64,000 bases of DNA, taken from Stromatinia cepivora (lineage: Eukaryota; Ascomycota; Leotiomycetes; Helotiales; Sclerotiniaceae). Positions 33,801 through 45,300 of this stretch are shown here, piece by piece (within the stretch, counting starts at the first letter, position 1; the number at the start of each line of letters is the position of its first letter). The position numbers were made by a program, and so were the translations under genes. The notes beneath the pieces were generated by a model. It was not told the DNA's origin. It did no database searches and saw only the letters and a program-made list of their open reading frames with translations. The stretch lies in assembly GCA_014898415.1 (NCBI GenBank), contig RCTD01000012.1, positions 620,001 to 684,000 of the forward strand, in the 5' to 3' direction.

Positions 33801-34575
33801 TCCCTCTTCCCTCTACCCTTCCCCCCTTCTCCCTATGCCCCCCCCAAACCCCCACAAATCCCCCATCAAGAAAACCCGTGCGGACTGTCCGCTGGAGAAA
33901 TTTCGACATTTGAGTACATATTCAAATAGGTAGGTGTGCAATGAAAAGTTTTGGTTGGAATCATCCATTTAACCTATCTAGATTCACCAGAATTAAGCAG
34001 TAGTACATGGTATATTTTAGGGAAAAAAGGAGAAGAAGAAAAAGAAGAAGGGAATAAAAGGTAGTCTTACCTACCTACCCAAGAAATGCATTCATTGTTC
34101 CATCAATAACGAAAATTTAATACTGTAACGTGATATAAGATTATATAATATACTTTTCCATCCCACCATCCACCATCCCAGCAAGCATCCTCTAACCACT
34201 ATTCCAAGCATCTCGCCCATGCATCCATATATCCTGCATCTGCAGACTCCCATACATCCTCATCCAATCATCCTACATGTTATCATAGTGAAGAACGCAA
34301 GCAAACAACAAGTTAAAACGGCTATAATAGTAGTGCTCCGAATCCCCATCCAGCTACTCCTCACGCCATAAGCCAAACTAAGCTACCAGAGCATTCCAAA
34401 CAAATCTCCATCTCTCATCTAACCCCTCACACAATAGTGCAAAGTGAAGACTCCCAAAAAGACCCCTAGATATAGTCGAATGGTAAGGGGAAAAAAAATG
34501 ATTCAAGGAAACATAGAAAGATAATCCATTAGGTCATCGTCCATGATGAAACTGAAGCGATTTCCACTAGCTCAT
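30811..34575. other. Gene desert, second part
   Basis: No recognised gene. At 31484-31792 the minus strand is open for 102 codons and the plus strand is also open across most of it, which is unusual for AT-rich sequence but matches no family I know. A pyrimidine tract with TTCCCTC repeats lies at 33784-33845. The right end (about 34140-34575) is the probable 3' UTR of the next minus-strand gene. Confidence 0.4.
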
Positions 34576-36883
34576 TCACTCATGTGGCGGATAAAGACCA
34601 CGAATGACTCTTGCCGGATTTCCACAAGCTACCGTATAAGGTGGAACATCTCTTGTCACAATAGATCCTGCGCCCACTGTACTACCTTTTCCAATAGTTC
34701 TCCCAGGCAAGATTGTTACGCCACCACCAATCCAACAATCTTCCTGAATAATAATTTTTCTTCCCAAATTTGGTCCTCGGGATCCAAGTCTTCTTTTGGG
34801 ATCTGTGTGTAGTGTTGCGGTATATATACTAACATTCGGTCCGATATTGCAACGATCACCAATCTTAACCTCGCAAGTATCGAGAATCGTACAGTTCTTT
34901 CCAATCGCCACATCTTGTCCAATGCTAATATTATACCCATAATCACAAGTAAATGGGGCTTCAACGACCACATTATCACCAACTTTGCCAACAGGAGTGG
35001 TAGGTGAAGCTTGATTAGGAGAAATGACATGATCGCGTGGTTGAAGAATATCTCGGAATTGACGAGCTCGTTCTTCTGGCGAAACACCATTATTAGGATT
35101 GGTGCTATTGTTAAAACGCCAGCAAGCTGTATTACAGCGTTCACGCTCGAGAACTAGTTCTTTGTCAAATGGGAAGTAATGACGACCAGCTAACATTTCT
35201 TCTTTTTGAGTTCGTGGTCGACTTGCAGGATGAGAAAGTGCTAATTGAGCTGCAACTTGGGCGCTGCTATGAGGACTATCGGGGTGAATCTGGTGATTTA
35301 ATAGATTTGGAAGAGCAGAACTAGGTTCACGAGTAGAATGTGGTGTGCCAGTATCTGACTCTGTTCTTGGCTCTTGTCTGGAAAGATCGTGAAGAGGCCC
35401 AACGCGTGAATACTCATTCTTATAACGATCAGGATGAGCACTATTTGCGCTCACAGGAGTTGGCGTTTGTTGAATTCCATAGCTTGATGCGGATATTCTA
35501 TTATTCTCTGGACTTGTGATTGAAGCACTAGGTAAGGTCGTCGCACTTGCTTGATCGTCTCCATCCGTCATAGATCTACTGTGAGGATCTACACGTAAAT
35601 TCTGACCACGATATCCAGGTAACGGTTCCCTTCGAGTCGGAATTCCAGGTTGGTTTCCATATGGTGATGGCTGTGTATATGAAGAAGGGCTCTCGTATTC
35701 CGTCTTGGATTGTAATGGAACTGGAGCTTGTTTCATTTCGACCTTTGGGTATTGACCTCTTTGTTGATATCCAGAACAGACGAACCCACCACGGAGACAG
35801 TTGTTACCTATATCTATGTCAGTAAGAGTTATGAAAATCTTTTTCGAGTAATTTACACTCTGGCCTAGATTCATCGCATTTCTTTTTTCTTCTTCTGCAT
35901 GTCATACAACCCGTCTTAGTCCGATTACTGAAATTTCTTTTCCGCTTCTTGAGATCTGATTGTGCAGATAATTCCCGCCTCTCTTGACCATATGCAGATT
36001 GAGGATCAGCATATCTGTTATCATCACCAGAAAGTGTACGACGATCGTACTCATGTTGCTGTGCATCCAAACTTTGGGATGCTCTTTGTAGTACCTCTCC
36101 AAGGTGCTCATCGGAATTAACTTGAGGATGTTGAGGATAATGCCGGGAATGCCACATGTCATTCGGAGCCGCATCCCGAGCTGAATCATTTGCGGACATG
36201 AATTGCCTATACTGTGTATCGGAACTATAGGTATCTCTAGAATCAACCTGAGATTGAGATTTTGCTCGAGCACTTGCTTCATCTCTGTTACCATCAGATT
36301 CGGTAGTCGCCGTAGTTGGTGTTGCTTTTGTCGAATTTGGCAGAGCATGACTGTGGTATGAATTTGCTGATGATGAGCCTTGATCCATCGAACCTGATCT
36401 TTTACGTTTGTGGGAATTTTCGTCTGAATAATGATTTGAATTTTGACTATTATTCATTTGGCGATCGGGTAAATTAGTACGCTCTCCGTTCGTAGAAGAA
36501 GGCCAATCTTGCTCCTGTGTAGTTGTGATGGTCAATCTCTCGTGACCTGGAGGTGAGATTCGAGGTTGTCCATTTGCTCGCTCATCGGAACCCCTCCTTG
36601 CAACTCCATTCCCATTCACACCATTACTGTTCCCATTTCCATTGCCATTGGTCGAAGGCGAGATTTCAGTTTGATTCCTCCCATTCACTGCTGTAAATCT
36701 AGCAGTCGGTGATTCCACTTGTTTATCTGCACCTCCTGGACTCGCCATCTCAACGATATTTTGAGTATTTTCTAATCCTCCTTCACTGCTTGAGTTGACC
36801 ACCAAAATTTCTCGAGCTAAATCTGCAAGCTCCTGAGGTCCAAGGAGACTTTGTTCTGTAGTCATGGTGTTAGGCGCCTTCAT
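34576..36883 (-). CDS. Zn2Cys6 regulator fused to maltose O-acetyltransferase-like enzyme
   Basis: Exons 36883-35857 and 35807-34576 (intron 49 bases, GTAAAT, branch CTGAC, ATAG) give 752 residues. The N-terminal 310 residues are low-complexity, Ser/Asn/Gln-rich. A full Zn2Cys6 DNA-binding cluster follows with Cys at 326, 329, 336, 343, 346 and 353; the intron splits the codon of Cys343. After another disordered linker comes a Mac domain (EEMLAGRHYFPFDKELVLER) and a left-handed beta-helix of hexapeptide repeats (ISIGQDVAIGKNC, CWIGGGVTILPGRTIG) with the catalytic-type His in TATLHTDPKRR and the end GNPARVIRGL, as in NodL/maltose acetyltransferases. It would acetylate a sugar or similar acceptor from acetyl-CoA and bind DNA. 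This architecture recurs in filamentous fungi, but its role is unclear to me. Confidence 0.9.
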
Positions 36884-39800
36884 ACAAGTTGATTTACCCT
36901 ATTGCGACAGTGGAAATTTTAGAGACAAAGGAGAAAATCTCTTTTCGGCGGTTAAACGTACGGTAATAAAAGTATTTGATAAATGAAGTGATCCAATATG
37001 ATGGGCTCAAATGAAATTCGAGTAAAGATGACGTTCCTTTCCAAAATAGTAGACGCGCGCTTTCTAGTCCCGATAGAAAATATCTCTAAAGGTCGAGGTG
37101 TCGAGTTACCCTTCCATTCATTAATACTCCCTTCCTTTTTTGAGTAATATAAACTTCAAATCTAGGGTTTGGAATCGTTGACGAGTGACCTGCTGGTGCG
37201 GAAAACTTCTCAGCAAGAATAAACTCGTGACCTTATCGACGTTTCCCTTTGCTGAGCTGAGATCGGTTGAGAAATGTGGAGACCAGATGATTTGTAAAGA
37301 CAAGACACCACAAAATCTTGGACTGACGATTGTGATGAATATTTCAAAATCCTCCACTGTGTCGTCAAATTAATTCACTTCGTGTTCCGTACCCAATCAA
37401 TGATATCGATCGGAATAAGTATAAATAGGATTTTGACCTTCTCCCAAGGTTTGAAAGATCAAATAAATGATGATACTCGATTATTGTTGATTGAAGGATG
37501 TATTCTCCTCTTGATAAGATTGTCGCTCGAGGTCGAGTCAGGTCAAATTAGTGAATCAAATCAATCGGCACAAATGATTGAAGTGATACTTGATACTTGA
37601 TACTTTCTCTTTCTCAGAGAAATGTAGTAAAGAATGGAACTACACTTCATTCACGTGTATTTGAAATGAGGTTTCTTTTCTTTCTTGATGACATATGATT
37701 TTGAGTGAATGATAGATTGGTCCAGCCGAATCGCCTATGATTATGATGATTATGATGATGATTGATGATGATTGATGACTTTGCCTCACGGATCGTATTC
37801 CTCGAGAATTGAAGGTAGTACAAAATGGCGGTAGAGAAGGGATGTTTGTCGGCAAAGATGGATGGATGGTGTGTTTTGTAAATTAAAGATTCCGCGTTTT
37901 TCGTCTTGTCGTCCTTTCGCTATCGAAATTGATGATCTGTTCGTATAGTATAGTATAAATTGATTGATTGATTGATTGATATGTATGAGTGTATGTATGT
38001 CATCAATAAAACATCAAGTTCCTTAAATAGAAAAAAAGTTGAATCAGGAATAGATAAAATATATGAATGGCGGCTGTTTTTTATTAAGAGAATCTTGAAA
38101 GTTGTTTCGTCTTCTCAATACTTATTTTTTTTTTCGATTTCTTTGACCCAGCGGAATGGTAACGAAGGGACGCAAAGAATTAAAAAATTATGGCTGTTGG
38201 GGTATGTGGGAATATATTGACCAGCGTCTGTTCTGTACTACAAATCGTCATGGGTTGTTTTAGTGGCTTTTAATGACTTTTAGTGTCTCTTTTTCTACCA
38301 TGTTCCGCGTTTAGCTCGGTAAGATGAAAATCTTCGGCGGTTGGGAAATTCATTCAGCTTGGGTGCATGAGTGGTGGATTGGATGTGAAATGCGAGAATG
38401 TGAATAATGTTGACGAGTGAAAGAAAATGAAATGAAAAGGTGGAGGTGGAGGTGGAAGTGGAAGTGGGAGAGGGAGTAGAGTAGAGTAGAGTAGAGTACT
38501 CATAAGTATAGAAGAGTAGATTATTTGGAGTCAAGCGTTCGTTTCAAAGGTATGCCAGGTGAGTATTATTCTCTAATGTGTAATGTAGAGAGGTAAGAGC
38601 TGTGTAGAGAGTATTTGGAGTATATTTCTGATATGTTTTATAAATGCGGATGGATGTAGACATAGAAGGAAGACTCAAAAAAGGTCTTCATCTAGTAGGT
38701 AACCTTAATTGATTTTGATTGATTTAAAATATATATACTTCAAATATTCCTAATAAATTTAATGATAAAATTGATTGAAGATATACATCGATTTTATTTA
38801 TAAATACTTGATGACCCAAGTACTGACCCAAATTCTCAAGAAACAATAGAAAGGGAAAAGATAGTTGCTGTAGTTTTATTGGAGCTCATTTGTTGCCATT
38901 AACAATATGACCTATTGTTTCCACCATTCCATTACATTGTCACTGTTCCGCGTCAGCACCTTCTTTTTATGCGGGATGATTTGTGTTTACAGTTCTTACC
39001 TAGGTACCTAAGGTTACAATTTCATATTGTTTTCAATATTCTCCCAGCTCATTCAATCATTTGGGTCACAAATTTACTAGAACATACATTACATCAAACA
39101 TCCTACATCCTACATCCTACAACTTACACGTAAGTTAGGGAAGTTCCTGGTTGGAAAGTAAGTAGTAGGTAGGCAGTGTTATTGTCAATAAGTATCCAAT
39201 AATCCCACTGAATGAATGAGAGATGTTCCCAAATCTACCGACTTGGAAACTTACATATATTAGCCTTGTCAACAAATGCACTTAAGGACTAATAATATCC
39301 ACTGGCACGTTGTGAGATAGTTAGGGTTAGGTAGTTATCGGAAAAATGGAAAGCTCTTTTCCCCTCATTGATCCAACGATGATGTCGGTTTACCTAGTAC
39401 TGTACTCTGCAAATTAGATATTCCAGATCAGGAGTCAAAAATCCCTCGATATTGGATATTGCAAGGTTCAATGATTGATTATTAAAAAATCATAAAAATC
39501 ATAAATATGAACGATACAAAACTACCTATCTAGGTGTATCGGAGTGAGCTGAGCGGCTGCTCGCTTTTGCGCGACGATAAAAACCCTTGTCCTGTACTTC
39601 CTATTGGCTGCGTCTCAATAAATCTACCTCGGCGTCTATCTCGATTAGGCAAGGCTACATTAATTTCTACTTGCAACAAGCCCAGGTCGGCAACACATTC
39701 AAGCAAAATATACTTTTCATCCTTTTCCCAACAGAGTTAAGATTCAATAATCCCAGCTACTTTAGACCCAATTGCAAACAAAACAACTCAATCATCTACC

Positions 39801-40647
39801 TATCTTCAATCAATCAACCCCATCCATCAGCTCTCCATTCATCAATTAGGTATATTATCCAAGAGACCCAAGATACCCAAATCATCGAGGCTGTGTTATA
39901 ATACATTCGCTTCACGTTGCGTATCCATCTGTTACGCAACGACACAATTTCTCCCTTTCTTTCCATTGGTAACTCTGATTTACATCCAGTTATTCTTTTG
40001 GCGCGTTGGCCAACATGAGACTTTTAAAAGCCTTGATGGTCGGCCGGCCCAGGAATCAGCCTAATAGAAAAACTACGGTACTTGATTATAGAATTTTTAC
40101 ATTGACCCCAAGAAAGACCCAAGCCAAAAAGGACCCAAATTACATATTTTTTTCACTCAACTTGTTTAGCTGGAAGTACTCTGCCGCCTCTTAAACCCGG
40201 TTCCTAAAGTCTAAAAAATCATCACTCAGCCGGGAACGCGCATAAAGGTCATCTTTTGGCGCAACAATATATATAAAAAAACGGGGTTGAATCGAGGTGG
40301 AATGATCCGGATGGATTACACGAAAGGGAAAAAAAATACTAAATGAGATAAACCATCGGCTCGATTTGATGACTTGCTTCCCACTCTTACGAAGTTCCGG
40401 GCATATTTCCCCTCTTCCCCCCCTGAGTTTTGTTACTCTTATAGTATGCCAACCGACTGCGTCTGTATGAAACAAAGGTCCGAAGGGATCACTGACAAGG
40501 ATAATCATACAGGAATAAATTGTCAGGATCATCAAGGTCCGTTCAAGGATTGATTAATTGAACTCGACTCTTTTTCGCAATGGAAGCTCCACCTTGACTT
40601 TCATCGGAAAATGTACTTGGATTATTTACAGTATATTCATTGTTGAT

Positions 40648-40711
40648 GGGAAGTGGAGGTGGAAGTGGAAGTGGAAGTGGAAGTGGAAGTGGAAGTGGAA
40701 GTGGAAGTGGA
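40648..40711. repeat. Hexanucleotide microsatellite (GGAAGT)n, about 10 copies
   Basis: Near-perfect GGAAGT copies. In one frame they spell Lys-Trp repeats inside a spurious open frame. A shorter relative (GGTGGA/GGAAGT) sits at about 38437-38467. Confidence 0.9.
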
Positions 40712-42310
40712 ATCATTCAAGTATCATTTTAAAAGGATTTCATGACAAGTTTTTGGTACTTGTTTCGGTGGCACAAGAGGCACGGAACTTTAAAAAGAGT
40801 CTGGAATCTGCAATGAGATTGGACCGAAAATCAAAGACCAATGAAAAGGTCAGACAGAGTTGACCCGCTTGCAGCGTTAACATGGGATTTATTAGGTTAC
40901 CTTGCCGAGCTTGCGTCTATACGAAAGCAACTTTCATTTGATTGAAGCGCTGGATAAGGCCCTCGAAAAACGGCCACACTAAAGTCTAAAGTCGATCAAT
41001 AATCATGTCGTGCCTTGTACCATGGCTTTTTTCTTCAACAATAATTGAAAGAAGGTCGCGCGGCAAGTTGCGACCAATGAAATTGTGAATGCACTGTCAG
41101 ATTATTCTGTTCTGCATAGGAAATTCTGGCAGCTGGATCCATGACTTTCTTTTCGACTCTAATTTAGGGGAAAAAAGATAACGGCTCATACCCAAACAAT
41201 CGAAGAAAGCCTTATCACTGCCGGTAGATACCGATCAACACACTATGTAACCTTTCATCGTTGGGTTTCTAGGATTTTCACTCAATATGGAGTAAACCTT
41301 GGCCAAATCGAGAATGAACACATCATTGTCAATTATTGCTTCGTATTGACTAACGAATATTACTTTCATCCGCATGAATCTAGGTGTCACTGCACACCAA
41401 AACACAATCAAAAAGCTTTTAGACGCGAATTCGGCAAGATTGTCAATTTGTACGCCTTTCCATGATTCAAACAATTTGGATGATACCCGTCCGTATAGTA
41501 CCTCAAACTAGGGTTCACCGCTATACACCCGAACGAAACCAGCGTTCGGAATTGAGCTGTTACACCTGGCCAGCAGCATCATCTCTCCGATCCGACCAAG
41601 GGCAAGCAAGGTATGGCAAGGCAAATAATCGTACATTCGGATCGCTTCTATACGAAAGAAGGATATCTAAACAACCAACGTGGCGGCGTATGTGTCTTCT
41701 GCGGAGCCTTCTTGCATATTTTCGCCCACATCCTACATCACCCTTTACAGAGCCAGGGATGGCTAAAATTTCTTTATCTTCTCTCGTGGAAGGGCGCGTC
41801 CTCGTGATTCCCCTAGCTGCGCTTCCACGGTTATTGCAGGTGCATATATTCAAGGCTTCAAGCGACCGGTGCCGCATTGTTTTGTTGTAACCGGACGTAC
41901 GTTGCAGCCTTTTAGCCGCCAAGGATGCTCTGAGGAGATTTTCTTATTGTACTACAGGACCATTACAATAGCGTAAGTTCCCTTCTATACGATTTAGTAC
42001 TAACATCTATGATACCCTCATCATTTATTTCGAACATTCCTCCAATTTCCATTTCATCTCCATCCTATGAATAATCTTTAAAGGTCGGCGATGAAGTAGG
42101 AAACAGGAAAGAGAAATGCAAGACATTTGAATTGGAAGGTATCATTGGATATTCAGACTCATCTAGTGGCATCACAAAATCGTGCCACCGGAGCACCTGG
42201 ATGATCTACTTGCGTCTGCTAGACGGTGCTTGCCACTGCTTGGTGGGTTATGTCCCTTCCTTGCCATCCAGCGTATGTTTCATCTTGTGAACAGTGGAGA
42301 TCGAACCGAG

Positions 42311-42358
42311 GTAGCACCAACTCAATGTGGAAACACTCTTCCTATAGGTTGATGCTAC
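42311..42358 (-). other. Nested hairpin next to a B-box-like sequence
   Basis: GTAGCACCAACT pairs with GGTTGATGCTAC (11 of 12 with one G-U) around an inner GGAAA...TTTCC-type stem. On the minus strand a B-box-like GGTTCGATCTCC follows directly. A pol III transcript or a very altered tRNA relic is possible, but no A box or acceptor stem is convincing. Confidence 0.3.
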
Positions 42359-45300
42359 ACGAATGAGATGATCGCTTTTGGGATATATTGAGCCGACGGT
42401 GTGCAGTGTGTCATTTGGCGCGAAGAACGGCAAAGCCCTTGACTTGAGCACTGATCCTTGGCAATATAACCTTTTTTAAGATTTTCTGATCGCACAGCAC
42501 GTTTCTAGCCTTCCTCTTCGTTGTTATTTTCTACCCGTCTCTCCTGTCCTGTCATGCTATATGACATGCCATCAATCCATTGTTATCACTAAATACCAGT
42601 TAATTTTTTATCTGGTTGCCTAAATACAATTTGGTAGCTAACACATAAAATACAGCTTGCTTGCAAAAGCCGCCTCGCCTGCGAAGCCTGCAAAAGCCTG
42701 CATGTAAGAAATTAGTGCCCAAAAACGACGGAACTTGCGAAGGCGGATAGGATATCCAGAAGCACGGGCATTGAAGCAAGATTTATAAACCCGTCACTTG
42801 ATGGACTAAGCCTCAAACAACCTTGTATGTGAAAGTAAGCAAGCAAGTAAGCACGCAAGCATTCCCGGCCGCCGGGAATGGATATAGGGATTTTCGGGAT
42901 GATTTCTTTGTGGGATTGTGGGATGCACGTGATGTAATTTTACGATCGTATTTTGGAAATTACGAAGTACATGAAGCGCCCATCTTTTATCAGCTCATGA
43001 AAATGAGAAAATGAGTATGTGGAGTTCGCATTTCATGTTCCTCATTACCATTCGTCGGAAAGCACAAATCTAAAAGTTTCAAGTGAAACATGGAGATCCC
43101 TTCTCTGCGAATGAATCCGTAATTCGAAATTAGGACCTTAGCGCTGAAAGCCTGTCTAAGCGCCCAGTTTTCTCTTGACCTTGGGATTTTTGAGAAAGGA
43201 ACCTCTAAGCGCTGGAGAATTGGCGTTCATTCGTCTTGTTTTATATGCCCGAATGAAGATCAATTTGATCCGCCCGGCATTTCCGAGTTCTTGATGTAGA
43301 TGCTACGTTTGGTCTACTGCGTTTGATGTGCATTTGATCCGCAATGCGAAATTGTGCCTGTTTGTATTCGGTGTGTCATGGGAAGCAGACAAGGTAAGGT
43401 TTGTACATCGGACCTTTTACCCCATCATTTCATCCTTCTTGTCACACATTTGCGGGTTTTGACTCCTTCAGGAAGGATCTTTCGGGGAAAACTCTCTTCA
43501 TCCTCCAGATATGCTTGATTTTAGTTTTGGGTTTGAGGTATCGATATTTCTTATGAAGGAGAGGGGGTATATATGTTGTATTATAGTATATCTATATATA
43601 TCTGGGTATGCATACATACATATGTATATGCACGAGAACAAAGTTTAGACCAGCGTCTCGCTCCTATCTTTCCGTTATCTGCATATCATATGATCCGAAG
43701 CTTATGCATGATCTTCTTGTTCTGTAGGGAATAATTATCCATTCATTCATTTTATTCATCTCATCCACCAGCACCTAGAAAGTTCATAGACATCTATCCG
43801 TCTTATTGTTTACGTCTATTTACCAATCATCCAACATACATCACGATGTGGAATATCCAAATACAACCTACCGACGAAGTGACGGATGTAGTTAGACGTT
43901 ATCATGAGCATGAGCATAAGCATGAGCGCTTATTTTCTATATCATTTCATAGGATTTAATTGATTAGCGCTTGCTTGTTGATTTAGTTTTTTCTTTTGTT
44001 AGGATAGATATTTCATTTAGTATTCCGGAATCGAACCTAAAAAAAATCGATCTGATATGGGGTATCTATTGAATAGCCATTCAATCGACCTGCCATATTT
44101 TAGTCACGCATAATTTTACAATCGTACCCCACATATTCTAAATACATCTCTCGGACTCGGAGATTAAAATCAGGAATAAAGTTAACCATTTCATCCATCA
44201 GGATTTTTGACAATACATCTGCAGGCCATCCAAAAAACCCAAGTGCCAAATCCTTCAAAGAATGGTCCATCTAAATCACAAAATAGATATCGTCAAGAAA
44301 AAGGTCGAAGGAAGATAATAGCCGCTCGCCTGTAGATTATCATAAACGAACGACATCATTCACAAAAATAGCATTGAAATCTCCGAAATAGGATTGTAAT
44401 CCTTGTTCTTGCTTAAGGAAGGGATGAGGATGAGAGGGATAAGTGCCGAGATCTGTGGTGTTGTTTATGGGTGCAAGACAGGCGATGGTATAGGGGAGGA
44501 AGGAAGGAGATTTTATGCGGGTGTGTGGTCTGTCTGGTTTGTAATTCGGATTCTTTCATTTGTATATATATGGGTGGATGGATATTGTGTTATCTTGTAT
44601 CTTGTATCTTGTACAAAAATATAATATATTTATGAGTTACTAAAGCTATATTGTGAAAGAGTTGGGATATCAAGGCCTAATACATAGCTAGTTCGTAATT
44701 ATATGGTTATATGACTCTTTATAATTAGATATAAAAGAAAATTCTGCTTCCTTTTTTAAAAGAATTTAATCGTTTTCCATTAATCTTTTTGTATACCATT
44801 TGTATACAATCCAAACTATTGTTTAACCTATTAATTCTACTACTTGAAACCTTTATAATGTAATCCGATCAATTCCAATCCCTATTCCCCTTCGCAGCAT
44901 ACTATCAAAACGCACATATCTCGATCTACCTCTTTCACAATATCTATAAGGAAGTAATATCGCACCTATTAATCTTTTAAGAAATTTTATCTCGTTATTT
45001 CATCTCTCATCTCATCTTTCATTATGTACTCACAATCGCATAGAAAGAGCAGAGCAGAGCGGAATCATCTCACGGAGTATCTTAGTAAAATACCTACCTA
45101 GTAATTATTACGGAAATGCACAATAGTGGCACATGATCAAGGATCTATTCTAGATTCTAGATGCATTCATATGACGCGATTATCTTTATCTGAGGACAGA
45201 GTGATCTGGCTTGGGGATTGGGGGGGTGAGGGGGGTTGTTTATGTGTATGTATTTTGTGGTATGGTTGTTGTGGGTAGTAAGTGGTAAATTTTTATTTGA

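Noticed and set aside
40558..40863. 101-codon frame with Lys-Trp repeats
   Set aside because: The repeats are a translation of a GGAAGT microsatellite; the rest has no signature.
41462..41922. Overlapping 142- and 120-codon frames on opposite strands
   Set aside because: Both strands are open in a GC-richer patch, but neither frame shows a domain or splice-supported extension.
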